A stretch of 64,000 bases of DNA from Rhizobium sp. L43 (GCF_002531725.1 NZ_NWSQ01000022.1:54399-118398), one strand, 5' to 3'. Counted from the stretch's first letter, positions 46,748 through 56,474 are shown. Notes: generated by a model not told the origin, from the sequence alone. Program-made: numbers and translations.

Positions 46748-47776
46748 ATGTCGAGGATGCCTACAGTCAAGGATGTCGCAGAGTATGCCGGCGTATCCGT
46801 GGGCACGGTTTCGCGTGTGCTGTCGGGCGAGCAGGCGGTCAAGACCATGCTGCGCGAAAAGGTCAACGACGCTATTTCTGCGCTCGGTTACCGGCCGAAC
46901 GTGACTGCGAGAGCGCTGCGCACCAGCAGAACCGATGTCATCGGCCTTATCGTTCCCGACATCACCAATCCCTTCTTCGCGCAGCTTGCCGCCAGCGTCG
47001 AGCGTGCGGCGCTCGAATGCGGGCATAGCCTCATGCTGGCAAGTTCGCATGACGATCGCGGGGCGGAACAGAGCCACGTCCTGGCGTTTCTCGACCGCTC
47101 GGTGCGCGGTATCATCGTGGTGGCTTCGAGCGATGGTCCTGGGCTCCACCTGGAAACAGCGGTTCCGGTGATCTCGCTGGACCGGCGCTTCGGCGCCTTT
47201 CCGCTGGTCTCGACCAACCACGCGCAGGCGGCCGCGCTGATGGCGGATCATCTCTATGAGCTGGGCCACCGCCACATCGCCTATATCGCCGGGCCGCCCG
47301 ACACGGAGGCGGGGCGCATGCGCAAGGAGGGCTTCGTCGGCCGCATCGACCGGTGCGGCAAGACCGGCGAGCCGGTCGAACTGGAAATCGCCTATGGCAG
47401 GTTCGATTACGAGTCCGGTGAAAGAATTGCCCGCGACCTGCTTTCGCGCCCGCCGCAGGACCGGCCGACAGCCATTGCGGCCGCCAGCGACCAGCAGGCC
47501 ATCGGCGCTTTACGTGCGGCGCGCGACCTCAAGATCGACGTGCCGCGCAAGCTGTCGGTGACGGGCTTCGACGACATTTCGCTCGCCAACCTCGTCGTTC
47601 CCAGACTGACGACCATACGTCAGCCCGCCGACATGCTGGCGCGGCGCGCGGTCGGCCTTCTTCTTGAGGAACTCTCAGGCAGACGAGACGAGATGGTCGA
47701 CGGGTCGCTGATCGTGCGGGGCTCGAGCGGCCAGTGCCCGAAGCCCAAGCCGGATATCACCAAACATACGAATTGA
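46748..47776 (+). CDS. LacI family repressor of the sugar operon
   Basis: A 342-residue repressor. The N-terminal helix-turn-helix and hinge are TVKDVAEYAGVSVGTVSRVL and YRPNVTARALRTSRT; the ribose-binding-like core has IVPDITNPFFAQL and ends VTGFDDISLANLVVP. It starts 18 bases after the permease stop. The two ATGAAACGTTTCAT palindromes upstream of the transporter are its likely targets, released by the transported sugar or its phosphate. Confidence 0.92.
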   Translation: MSRMPTVKDVAEYAGVSVGTVSRVLSGEQAVKTMLREKVNDAISALGYRPNVTARALRTSRTDVIGLIVPDITNPFFAQLAASVERAALECGHSLMLASSHDDRGAEQSHVLAFLDRSVRGIIVVASSDGPGLHLETAVPVISLDRRFGAFPLVSTNHAQAAALMADHLYELGHRHIAYIAGPPDTEAGRMRKEGFVGRIDRCGKTGEPVELEIAYGRFDYESGERIARDLLSRPPQDRPTAIAAASDQQAIGALRAARDLKIDVPRKLSVTGFDDISLANLVVPRLTTIRQPADMLARRAVGLLLEELSGRRDEMVDGSLIVRGSSGQCPKPKPDITKHTN

Positions 47777-47818
47777 AGCACCGCCGGCGCTCCGGCCAAG
47801 AGAGGGATGGAAAGATCA

Positions 47819-48277
47819 ATGCTCAAGGGAATCAGGGCCGAACTCAACGGCGATATTCTTCAAGCACTTTGCAACATGGGACATGGCGATTATCTCGTCA
47901 TCTCCGACACCAACTTTCCGTCGGATTCGATTGCTCGCCAGACGCGTCTGGGGAGGCTTCTGACGATGGAAAACATTTCCGCGCCGCGGGCGATAGATGC
48001 GGTCCTTTCCGTCTTCCCGCTGGACACCCCCATCCAGCCGTCCGCGGGTCGGATGGAAGTGATCGGCAAGCCTGACGAAATTCCGCCGATTCAACAAGAA
48101 GTCCAGGCCATTGTCGACCGCGCCGAAGGCAAGCCATCGCCGATGTATCCGGTCGAACGCATGGCGTTCTACGACATCGCCAAAAAGGCCTATTGCGTGA
48201 TCGCAACGGGGGAACTGCGCTTTTACGGATGCTTCCTTTTGACCAAGGGCGTCATCGCGGCGGAGGAGGCTCTGAGA
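47819..48277 (+). CDS. RbsD/FucU family sugar mutarotase
   Basis: A 153-residue protein: MLKGIRAELNGDILQALCNMGHGD with the conserved His, then VISDTNFPSDSIA, and ELRFYGCFLLTKGV. The length and the LNGDIL/MGHGD pattern favour FucU (L-fucose mutarotase-like) over RbsD. It equilibrates sugar anomers for the kinase or repressor. Four codons upstream another ATG is open, but family members begin MLKGI. Its final codon and stop overlap the kinase ATG. Confidence 0.85.
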
Positions 48278-49200
48278 TGAGCGGGAAAAACGGAATCGTC
48301 ATCCTGGGTATCTTTGCCGCCGACACCGCCTACAAGGCCAAGCGCCTGCCGCATATTGCCGAGACGCTGATCGGGTCCGGCTTCACGCTTGGGCCGGGAG
48401 GCAAGGGCTCCAACCAGGCGATCGCTGCGGCAAAGGCCGGTGGAAAGGTGACCTTTATCTCCCGGGTCGGCAACGATCCGTTCGGCGAGATGGCCCTTGC
48501 GGCCTATGCAGCCGCCGGGGTCAAAGCCAATGTGATGAAGATGGACGGCGTTTCCAGCGGCGCTGCCTTCATCTTCGTCGACGAAATGAGCGGCGACAAT
48601 GCCATCATCGTCGTGCCGGGGGCTGCGGGTCTTATCGGCATCGAAGATGTCGACGCGAACCGAGCGGAGATCGAAAGCGCCGCTATTTTTATGACCCAGC
48701 TCGAGCAGCCGCTCGAGGCGGCCATACATGGCCTGACGATGGCGAAAAGGGCAGGGGTCACGACGATTTTCAATCCCGCGCCTGTCCGCGCCATACCGGA
48801 CAGCGTCTATGGCCTGTGTGATTTCATCGTCCCCAACGAGGTGGAGGCTGCCGAATTGGTGGGACATGCGATCGAAACGGATGAGCAGGCACGTGCGGCG
48901 GCGCTGACGTTGCTGGATCGCGGAGCGAGAGCGGTGATCCTCACGCTCGGTGCACGCGGCGCCTATTACCACACGGCCGATCAGAGCGAATTCGTCCCTG
49001 CATTTTCTGCGGGCAACGTCATCGACACCACGGGTGCCGGCGATGCCTTTCTGGGCGGCTTCGCTACGGCGATCTCCGAAGGATGTGCTCCGGTCGAGGC
49101 CGTGCGCTTCGGTTGCGCCACGGCGGCGATTGCGGTGACGCGGCCGGGCACGGCCCCGGCCATGCCTTCGCGCGCCGAGATCGACGCCTTGCTGCCCTGA
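48277..49200 (+). CDS. PfkB-family carbohydrate kinase (ribokinase-like)
   Basis: A 307-residue ribokinase-like enzyme: GPGGKGSNQAIAAAKAGG near residue 45, FNPAPVRAIP, FIVPNEVEAAELVG and the anion hole/catalytic base in NVIDTTGAGDAFLGGF. It phosphorylates the imported sugar. ATGA overlap with the mutarotase gene couples translation, and AGGAGG lies 12 bases upstream. It closes the sugar operon; downstream of it comes a foreign gene fragment. Confidence 0.9.
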   Translation: MSGKNGIVILGIFAADTAYKAKRLPHIAETLIGSGFTLGPGGKGSNQAIAAAKAGGKVTFISRVGNDPFGEMALAAYAAAGVKANVMKMDGVSSGAAFIFVDEMSGDNAIIVVPGAAGLIGIEDVDANRAEIESAAIFMTQLEQPLEAAIHGLTMAKRAGVTTIFNPAPVRAIPDSVYGLCDFIVPNEVEAAELVGHAIETDEQARAAALTLLDRGARAVILTLGARGAYYHTADQSEFVPAFSAGNVIDTTGAGDAFLGGFATAISEGCAPVEAVRFGCATAAIAVTRPGTAPAMPSRAEIDALLP

Positions 49201-49202
49201 AG

Positions 49203-49275
49203 GTGACGGCAAGTTCGGTTTCCTCGTCTTCTCCCATCCGCGCATCGTCGATCAGCAGAGCAGGATGGCGGAAAT
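49203..49275 (+). pseudogene. Aldehyde dehydrogenase C-terminal remnant (CalB-like)
   Basis: Directly after the kinase stop the DNA reads DGKFGFLVFSHPRIVDQQ then SRMAEM, matching the CalB C-terminus HGKFGFLAFSHPRAVYHQ-SKMVEAE residue by residue, with clear DNA identity to 41390-41460. The rest of the gene is absent. It marks a past rearrangement between the two catabolic operons or loss of a paralogue. Confidence 0.65.
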
Positions 49276-49611
49276 GGCCCGATTGCGCATGACTATCCGG
49301 ATCGCGCAACTAATGCGCTATTCGGATAGCTGTCCCGAGGCACAGGATGCGGTTGTTAAGCATGCCTTATCGCATCGGATGCTATCCGCTGAACTGCAGC
49401 GCATTGCGGACATGATGTCTCCTGCCGTCTTCGGGCATGACCTTTCAATCCGGTTCCACGTATTGCTCATATCTTCAATTTGGCAGCAAGGCTGCTATCC
49501 AAACCTCATCGTCGCGGCCGTCGCCCGCTCGCTGTCGGCCGGAGATGTATTTGCGAATAAATATAGCCTGATGGGTCTTTGATTTAACCAAGCTCAAACC
49601 AGTGTTGCCCT
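49276..49611. other. Gene-free stretch
   Basis: A 105-codon frame continues from the dehydrogenase remnant but has no family resemblance or Shine-Dalgarno. Nothing else recognisable; should contain the promoter of the diguanylate cyclase. Confidence 0.4.
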
Positions 49612-51540
49612 ATGATGGGTTCGGTACATGTATTGGAAGGTGGATCCAACGCAGTGAATGGCATCTGGACGCAATTCGGTGGCAACCTTTCATTCGTGTG
49701 CCTGGCAATTTCGCTCTGGGCGCATTTTTCGATTCAATTTCAGCGCGGCTCGGCCAGGCAGGAAAAAATCGCCTTCGGAATCGTAGCCGGCGCTGCCTCC
49801 ATCGGATCGATATTGCTGGCCGTCGAATTCAATCCCGGCCTCTATATCGACTTGCGCTTCTCGCCGCTGGCTTTGGCGGGCATGTTCGGCGGACCGATCG
49901 CGGCGGCTTTTGCGGCGTCGCTGGCGATGGCCTTCCGCTTCTATGTCGGCGGCACGGCAATGATCGATGGTCTCATAGTGATTGCTTTCGCCACCGGCAT
50001 CGGCCTGGTTGCCAATGTCTGGATCCGTAAAAGATCTCCCGGGCTCATGGACGTTGCCCTGTTGAGCCTCGCGCTCGGCGCCGCACTTGTTCTATCGATG
50101 GCGACGCTCCCGACCCTGGTGCACGCCCGCGTGCTGGCCCTCATCGGTCTGCCCATGACCCTGTTGAATTGCCTGGCGACCGTGCTGTGTGGTTTCGTTC
50201 TCTTGAAGACCCAGCAATGGGCGCTGGAACGAAGCATATTGGTGACCGCATTTTCGCAGTCGCCCGACTATCTCTACGTGAAGGACCGAAACAGCCGGTT
50301 CATCACCGTCAATGAAAATATGATCCGCCTCTATCGTTTCAGGACAACGGCAGAGATGACCGGATTGTCGGATTTTAATCTCTTGTCGCGGCCGCTTGCC
50401 GAAGAATTATATTATCTCGAGCAGCAGGTCATCGATAGCGGAGTGCCGCTGATCGACTCCGTCGAGCACATCGAGGGCCGATCCTTGCTCGCCTCCAAGG
50501 TGCCGCTGCGGGACAGGCAGGGGCGGGTGATCGGCCTTGCCGGCGTGACACGGGATGTCACCGAGCGTGTCGCCCTGGAGCGGGAATTGCGCGAAAGCAA
50601 GAACCTGCTGTCGCATGCGATGGCGGGCATGTCCGATGGTATCGCCATGTACGACAGCAAGGGTTTTCTGGTCTTTTGCAATGACCAGTATCGCGATGCG
50701 TTCCCGCTCTCCAGAGATGCTCGCGTGGTCGGCGCCCATATCGGCGACATCCTGCGCCGCGTCGCAGAAACCGGCGAGCGGACTGGTATCCCCGATGACG
50801 TGGATGGGTGGATCAAGGCCGCCATTGCCTCACTGCACAGCAACAAGGACGAAGAGGTTCAGCTTCACAACGGCGACTGGCGCAGCATCCGGACAAGGCT
50901 TGCGGAAGACGGCATGGCGATGGCCGTCGTCTCTGACATCACGGCGACGAAGCAGGCGGAAATCGCGCTCAGGCTGTCGGCGGAGCAGCTGAAGAGCCTT
51001 GCCGAGACCGACGGGCTCACCGGCATGGTCAACCGCCGCGCCTTCGACGAAGCTTTTGCACGCGAGACCGCAGGCAGCGCCAGGAGAAATACGCCGTTCA
51101 GCCTGCTGATGGTCGATATCGACCGGTTCAAGGCCTATAACGATACCTATGGCCATCCCGCCGGAGACCAATGCCTGCGGGTTGTCAGCAAGTGTCTGCG
51201 CCAATCGGTCAGCCGGCCGGCCGACATCGTCGCGCGTTATGGCGGCGAGGAATTCGTGGTGTTCCTCCCTGACACCAGCGCCAAGGGGGCAATGATCGTC
51301 GCCGAGCAATTCGCACGGCGCCTCGCCCAAAAAAATATCGCGCATACCGGCAGCGAATTCGCACGGGTGACGGCGAGCATCGGCATAGCCTGCGCGACCG
51401 GGGCTGTCCTACGAACCAACCCGAACCGTCTCCTGACCGAGGCCGATGCCGCGCTCTACGACGCCAAGACCCGAGGCCGCAACCGCATTCTGGCCCATTC
51501 GCCGAGTGGTGAACGACATGCCATGAAGGAAGCCGGTTAG
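49612..51540 (+). CDS. Membrane diguanylate cyclase with PAS domains
   Basis: A 642-residue c-di-GMP synthase. Six or so N-terminal membrane segments form a 5TM-5TMR_LYT-like sensor (YIDLRFSPLALAGMFGGPIA). Two PAS domains follow (about 215-330 and 340-450, the first ending in GVTRDVTER). The GGDEF domain starts at TDGLTGMVNRRAF and has an active GGEEF site with an intact RxxD inhibition site (RPAD) five residues before it. The start is uncertain: a GTG 14 codons inside (VNGIWTQ) has a better AAGGTGG. It should bind no obvious partner here; ligand unknown. Confidence 0.88.
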   Translation: MMGSVHVLEGGSNAVNGIWTQFGGNLSFVCLAISLWAHFSIQFQRGSARQEKIAFGIVAGAASIGSILLAVEFNPGLYIDLRFSPLALAGMFGGPIAAAFAASLAMAFRFYVGGTAMIDGLIVIAFATGIGLVANVWIRKRSPGLMDVALLSLALGAALVLSMATLPTLVHARVLALIGLPMTLLNCLATVLCGFVLLKTQQWALERSILVTAFSQSPDYLYVKDRNSRFITVNENMIRLYRFRTTAEMTGLSDFNLLSRPLAEELYYLEQQVIDSGVPLIDSVEHIEGRSLLASKVPLRDRQGRVIGLAGVTRDVTERVALERELRESKNLLSHAMAGMSDGIAMYDSKGFLVFCNDQYRDAFPLSRDARVVGAHIGDILRRVAETGERTGIPDDVDGWIKAAIASLHSNKDEEVQLHNGDWRSIRTRLAEDGMAMAVVSDITATKQAEIALRLSAEQLKSLAETDGLTGMVNRRAFDEAFARETAGSARRNTPFSLLMVDIDRFKAYNDTYGHPAGDQCLRVVSKCLRQSVSRPADIVARYGGEEFVVFLPDTSAKGAMIVAEQFARRLAQKNIAHTGSEFARVTASIGIACATGAVLRTNPNRLLTEADAALYDAKTRGRNRILAHSPSGERHAMKEAG

Positions 51541-51648
51541 ATCGAAACCCCGGTCACGTGGGACCCGGTCCTTCTTCAATAGATTTTTTCTATCGAACCA
51601 TCGTTCCTGTGGCCTTGATGTTTTCCCTGCTTCGACAATACAGGGCGC

Positions 51649-53946
51649 ATGGACACAAAATTCATTGGCAAGAAATCGGCGGCAGCCGGCGGCTGGGGCG
51701 CTTTGAAGAGCTGCGGCAAGCAATTGCTGCAAAGCGGCATGCCCCTCTCGGGGGCGCGCACCATGCTGAGGGCAAACCAGCCAGACGGGTTCGATTGCCC
51801 GGGCTGCGCCTGGGGCGATCCGGAACACGGATCGTCATTCGAGTTCTGTGAGAACGGCGTCAAGGCGGTCGCCTGGGAGGCGACGGAGAAGCGGGCAACG
51901 CCCGCCTTCTTCGCGGACAATACGGTATCGCAGTTGCGCCGGCTGACGGACTATGAGCTGGAACTCAACGGTCGCCTGACGCATCCGATGCGCTATGACG
52001 GGGCGAGCGACCGTTATCTGCCGGTTTCGTGGGAAGATGCCTTTGCCGAGATCGGCGGTATCCTCAAGGGCCTCCACAACCCCAACCGGGCAGAATTCTA
52101 CACCTCGGGCCGGGCCACCAACGAAGCCGCCTTCCTGTACCAGCTGTTCGTGCGCGTCTACGGCACCAACAATTTTCCCGATTGCTCCAATATGTGCCAC
52201 GAGGCAAGCGGCATCGCCATGCGCCAGGCCGTCGGCGTGGGCAAGGGCACCGTGCTGCTGGAGGATTTCGAAGAGGCCGATGCGATCTTCGTGATCGGTC
52301 AGAACCCGGGCACCAATCATCCGAGAATGCTCGGCGACCTGCGCCGGGCGGCGATCCGCGGTGCGCGTATCGTCGTCTTCAATCCGATCCGCGAGCGCGG
52401 CCTGGAGCGCTTCTCCGATCCGCAGGACAAGATCGAAATGCTGCGCGGCGGTTCGACCGAGATCGCCAGCCAATATCTGCAGCCGCAGCTCGGCGGCGAC
52501 ATGGCCGCGGTGCGGGGCATGGCGAAGGCCGTGCTGGCCGAGGAAGACAAAGCGGTCGCCGCCGGTCTGCCCTCCGTTCTCGATCATGCATTTCTCACCG
52601 AACACTGCGCGGATTTTCAGGCATATCGGGCCGCGGTCGAGGCGACAAGCTGGGCTGAGATCGAGGACCAGTCGGGACTGGGCCGGGAGGAGATCGAACG
52701 GGCCGCCGATGTCTATATCAACGCCGAACGCGTCATCTGCACCTGGGCGATGGGGGTCACCCAGCATCTGCATTCGGTCGCGACGATCCGCGAGATCGCC
52801 AACTTCATGTTCCTGCGCGGCAATATCGGCAAATCAGGCGCCGGCCTTTGCCCGGTGCGCGGCCATTCCAACGTGCAGGGCGACCGCACCGTCGGCATCA
52901 ACGAAAAGCCGGCGGACGATTTTCTCGATGCGCTGGAGAAACACTTCCGCTTCGCCGTTCCCCGCGAACACGGCCATAATGTCCTTGCGGCGATCGGCGC
53001 GATGCTCGACGGTTCGGCCGAGGCCTTCATCGGGCTTGGCGGCAATTTCGCGCGTGCCACGCCCGACAGCGCCCTCGTTGAAAAGGCGCTGCGGCAGCTG
53101 AAGCTGACGGTGCACATCGCAACCAAACCCAATCATTCGCATCTCATGCCCGGCGAGGCCGCCTTCATCCTGCCCTGCCTCGGACGCACCGAGATGGACC
53201 TCAACGACGCCGGCAACTCCCAGCTCGTCAGCGTCGAGGATTCGATGAGCATGGTGCATGGCTCTGCGGGCATCAATCGTCCGGCCTCGCCGCACCTGCT
53301 CTCGGAGGTCGCCATCATTGCCGGTATGGCGGAAGCGACGGTCGGCTCCGCCGTGGTCGATTGGTCGGGGCTCGCCAACGACTACGACCTTATCCGCGAT
53401 CATATCGAGGCGACCATTCCGGGCTTCGAAAACTACAATGCGCGCCTGCGCAAGCCGCGCGGCTTCCACCTGCGCAATGCAGCGGCCCTTCGGGAGTGGG
53501 ATACGCCGGCAGGCAAGGCATCATTCTCGTCCGAAGCGCTTCCTTACGAGACGGTGCATCAGCGGGCGCGAAAGGGCGAGGGACGTCGTTTCGCCCTGCA
53601 GACGTTCCGGTCGCACGATCAATACAATACGACGGTCTACGGTCTCGATGACCGTTATCGCGGCGTCTACGGAGAGCGGCAGGTGATTTTCATTCATCCC
53701 GGCGATCTGAAGGCGATGAACGCCGAGGCCGGTGACCGGGTCGACGTGATGGGCGAATATGATGACGGCATCGAGCGCATCGCGCAGGATTTCCGTCTCG
53801 TGCCCTATGACATTCCGAGGGGCAGTATCGCCGGTTATTATCCCGAGCTGAACGTGCTTGTCCCGCTTGGCAGCGCGGGCAGGCAAAGCGATACGCCCAC
53901 CTCGAAGTCGATCATGGTATCCTTCCGCCGGCGAGAAGCCGCGTGA
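51649..53946 (+). CDS. FdhF/YdeP family molybdopterin oxidoreductase
   Basis: A 765-residue cytoplasmic molybdoenzyme of the formate-dehydrogenase-alpha-like (YdeP) group. Near the N-terminus FDCPGCAWGDPE (C50, C53) plus C67 supply a reduced iron-sulfur motif. NMCHEASG, VIGQNPGTNHPRM, NFMFLRGNIGKSGAG and RGHSNVQGDRT are family marks, and the C-terminal molybdopterin-binding barrel starts near 640. Substrate is not established for the family; E. coli YdeP is tied to acid resistance. No electron-transfer subunit adjoins. Its TGA overlaps the GTG start of the next gene. Confidence 0.87.
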   Translation: MDTKFIGKKSAAAGGWGALKSCGKQLLQSGMPLSGARTMLRANQPDGFDCPGCAWGDPEHGSSFEFCENGVKAVAWEATEKRATPAFFADNTVSQLRRLTDYELELNGRLTHPMRYDGASDRYLPVSWEDAFAEIGGILKGLHNPNRAEFYTSGRATNEAAFLYQLFVRVYGTNNFPDCSNMCHEASGIAMRQAVGVGKGTVLLEDFEEADAIFVIGQNPGTNHPRMLGDLRRAAIRGARIVVFNPIRERGLERFSDPQDKIEMLRGGSTEIASQYLQPQLGGDMAAVRGMAKAVLAEEDKAVAAGLPSVLDHAFLTEHCADFQAYRAAVEATSWAEIEDQSGLGREEIERAADVYINAERVICTWAMGVTQHLHSVATIREIANFMFLRGNIGKSGAGLCPVRGHSNVQGDRTVGINEKPADDFLDALEKHFRFAVPREHGHNVLAAIGAMLDGSAEAFIGLGGNFARATPDSALVEKALRQLKLTVHIATKPNHSHLMPGEAAFILPCLGRTEMDLNDAGNSQLVSVEDSMSMVHGSAGINRPASPHLLSEVAIIAGMAEATVGSAVVDWSGLANDYDLIRDHIEATIPGFENYNARLRKPRGFHLRNAAALREWDTPAGKASFSSEALPYETVHQRARKGEGRRFALQTFRSHDQYNTTVYGLDDRYRGVYGERQVIFIHPGDLKAMNAEAGDRVDVMGEYDDGIERIAQDFRLVPYDIPRGSIAGYYPELNVLVPLGSAGRQSDTPTSKSIMVSFRRREAA

Positions 53947-54227
53947 ATGAAGAAACGTCCGATGTCGATCGGTTTCTTGCCCTCGTCGCGGCAGCGCAAG
54001 CCGGGGATGCCAGGCTGACGACGATACAGGCGGGTCTTCTCGTCGCAGCCGAGCTCGGGATTGCGCATGACAGCCGCGCCTTTGCGCGCAGGCTGGGGAT
54101 CGCGCATTCTTTCGTGCTGCGGGAGCTCAATGCCCTGGCAGAGCGCGAAGGCGTGCTTGAGATCGTCAAGCGCGATCCGCGGACGATGAGAGGGCATTAC
54201 CGGTTGCCGCCCTCTTCGTCGCCGTAA
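53943..54227 (+). CDS. Small winged-helix protein coupled to the molybdoenzyme
   Basis: A 94-residue protein that begins at the GTG of a GTGA overlap with the upstream stop. LTTIQAGLLVAAELGIAHDS, FARRLGIAHSFVLRELNALAER and RRGHYRL-like end form a MarR-like helix-turn-helix and wing without a ligand domain. It probably regulates or accompanies the FdhF-like enzyme. An ATG four bases on is in another frame and is not used. Confidence 0.7.
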   Translation: MNEETSDVDRFLALVAAAQAGDARLTTIQAGLLVAAELGIAHDSRAFARRLGIAHSFVLRELNALAEREGVLEIVKRDPRTMRGHYRLPPSSSP

Positions 54228-54263
54228 GCCGGGAGACGCGGCGCACCTCCCGATGATATGCTT

Positions 54264-55262
54264 TTATCGACGGTAGACGCGCTTCCTGGTGTCGGAAGGA
54301 TATTCTCCGTAGGTCGATTTATAGACTGCGGAAAACCGGCCGAAATGAAAGAAGCCCCATTTGAGACAGATCGCCTTCATCGTCTCCGTGCTCTCGGGGT
54401 CGAGCAAGTCCTGCCTGGCCGCGCGCAGGCGAAGCGTCAGCAAATAGGCGGCGGGAGAGGTTCCCCTGAAGGCACGAAAGCCGGTTTCGAGCGCCCGGCT
54501 GGAGACGCCGGCCGCTTCGGCGACCTTCGGCATGGTGATCGGCTGATCGATATTGGCCTGCATGAATTCGATCGCCTTGCGGACATGCCGGGGAGCGATG
54601 AGGGCAGGCCCATTGTCGAGGAAATGCGACAGCCGGTGCGGCACCAAGCGCACGACCAGATCGGCCAGCGCCTGCGTCATATGCGCCATGGCGATCGGCG
54701 ACTGCAGCAAGGGGCCGTCGTCGCGCATGCCGATGGCGATCGTTTCCGTCAGATTGCCGATCGTCCGGCCGACCGGCGTCGACAGATCCAGTTCGGGCAG
54801 GAGGTCGAGCGAGCCGCTGAATGGAATTTCGAACGTCTGGCCGATCGTCTGGAGGATCACGGACCAGTTGATCAGCAGTTCGTCGATGACGTTCGACTGC
54901 CCGTGCATGATGACGCTGTCCGGTTCGAAATTGTTATAGAGAAGCAATTTTCCTTGCCCCGCCTCCGCGACGCGGGATCCATAAGCCACCCCCATGCCGC
55001 CGCTGCGCGGCACGACGATCGACAAATACTCCGCCGTATCGACGGTCGGCTCGATATTGAACTGAAACTCCGCCTCGTGATACCCGGTTAGCAAGACGGC
55101 GCTGTCAGCCGCAGAAAAATCCAATCCCCAATGGAACTCCTGCGCCCGGCCGACGGGCTCGGCATCGAATGCGCCAAAGGCGCCCCCAAGCGTTTCGACC
55201 ATGTTGTCGAAGGACGAGCCGCGAAATCGAAATGAGAATTGCGGAGTGCTATTTTCCGTCAT
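54264..55262 (-). CDS. AraC family transcriptional regulator
   Basis: A 332-residue regulator with an AraC_binding_2-type N-terminal region (FHWGLDFSAADSAVL, YNNFEPD) and two C-terminal helix-turn-helices (ITMPKVAEAAGVSSRALETGFRAF; MKAICLKWGFFHFGRFSAVYKSTYGEYPS in pieces). The ATG with GGGAGC upstream is preferred; a longer frame adds 45 unlike residues. It converges on the winged-helix gene. Targets unknown; the FdhF-like gene or the betaine locus are both near. Confidence 0.88.
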   Translation of the reverse strand: MTENSTPQFSFRFRGSSFDNMVETLGGAFGAFDAEPVGRAQEFHWGLDFSAADSAVLLTGYHEAEFQFNIEPTVDTAEYLSIVVPRSGGMGVAYGSRVAEAGQGKLLLYNNFEPDSVIMHGQSNVIDELLINWSVILQTIGQTFEIPFSGSLDLLPELDLSTPVGRTIGNLTETIAIGMRDDGPLLQSPIAMAHMTQALADLVVRLVPHRLSHFLDNGPALIAPRHVRKAIEFMQANIDQPITMPKVAEAAGVSSRALETGFRAFRGTSPAAYLLTLRLRAARQDLLDPESTETMKAICLKWGFFHFGRFSAVYKSTYGEYPSDTRKRVYRR

Positions 55263-56207
55263 GCTGCTCCCGTTGTCCAATTCGGTGGCTTCGCCTTGCC
55301 CTTTTCGATTGCCCGCAGACCGGGACGAAGGGCGAGCTTCGCGGATGCGGGATTGATGCACGTACCTCGGCCAATCATCCCGATCATTCTCCTCCACTGT
55401 GTGCGCATCAGGGTCCGGTTGACGGAATGATGAGCAAGGCTGGCCTGTATATTAGACGATCCGAGGGCCGCGCGCAGCAACGCGCACGAGTGGATTTCCG
55501 CCTGATGTCGCATCGAAATCCGCGCCTTGCGCAAGCCGATGCGGGCCGAGTTCGGGCGCGGCAAATGTCAAAAAACCAACCCGTTAAATAGATTGTCGAC
55601 AGTTCCCATCGCGCCCGTTTTCGCAGCCTGACGAAAGGAACTGGCAGAACACGGGACAATTGGCAAGATGATGAAACGATTACGCTAAAGGGCAAATTTA
55701 TCGCATGTGTCCGTGATGCCACCAACCGCTCAATGGGACGGTCTCGCCGAGATGCACATTGCCTGGAGCTAATGAAGATGTGCCCGCATGGGCGAGCCGC
55801 GCAGTCGCCTGCCGAAGGTTCTATAGTGGACCGCTAAGATTGCCTTCGGCAGGCAGACATGCATGCAGGCATACGCACGGGATGGTGTGCGTATGTATGA
55901 TCCCTTCCATCCTTTTTGGGGGTGATGGATGAATGGGCTTGGCTTTGGAACCGCAAACCATCATGGTCCCGGTCGCGATTCATCTTATTGTTCCGCAGCC
56001 ATGGAGCAATTGTCGGGTTACGATATTATCCGCCAATCGGCTTTTCGCGACGCAGTCTGGACTGGCTTTGCGCAAAATGTATACGCAAGTGCGGGCTGGA
56101 GGCATGTTCGCGCAGCACCCCGCGCAAAGTGGATAGAGATCTTGAATTTCTCATTTGGCATACAGGAAGCGCTCTGCCGTCACAGCTCCAGTGCGGCTCG
56201 CCTACCC
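55263..56207. other. Gene-poor kilobase
   Basis: No frame shows coding character or a family match. It holds two strong inverted repeats near 55.81-55.90 kb, listed next, and otherwise looks like decayed DNA between the AraC gene and the betaine operon. Confidence 0.45.
55807..55895. repeat. Two adjacent inverted repeats
   Basis: First: GCCTGCCGAAGG (55807-55818) and its exact complement at 55843-55854, loop 24 bases. Second: CATACGCAC (55870-55878) and GTGCGTATG (55887-55895), loop eight bases. There is no T-run and no flanking gene end within 450 bases, so ordinary termination does not explain them. Candidates are a small structured RNA, an element end or a lost gene's operator. Confidence 0.5.
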
Positions 56208-56378
56208 TCATAGAAGGGCACTGCCAATCGCACGCTCGGCATAATAGGCGATATGCCGGTCGCCGGGCACGCCGTCGCTCGCCATGTTCGCGGTATGCGC
56301 TTCGAAGACGATCCTGTTGCCCAAAGTGTGTCCGCGCAGACGGACGGGCGAAAACAGGCGAGGGAAGAGTTTCGACAT
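56208..56378 (-). pseudogene. N-terminal fragment of a flavin demethylase (OYE/DgcA type)
   Basis: An ATG with GGGGA upstream opens MSKLFPRLFSPVRLRGHTLG-NRIVFEAHTAN, then GDRHIAYYAERA, the entry of the NADH:flavin oxidoreductase barrel seen in betaine and dimethylglycine demethylases. The frame stops after 56 codons where family members read RARGG. It follows the ABC ATPase gene on the same strand by 96 bases, so it is the stump of a last operon gene. Confidence 0.65.
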
Positions 56379-56474
56379 CGTGATCCCCAAGCGTCACGCG
56401 GCCGTCTTCCCCGTTCCTGATATGGCGACCTACCTGATCGCCATCGAACTGGAAAAGACGGCCTCAGCGAAGCT

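Noticed and set aside
49265..49582. 105-codon frame as a gene
   Set aside because: Begins inside the dehydrogenase remnant, has no ribosome site and no family resemblance beyond it.
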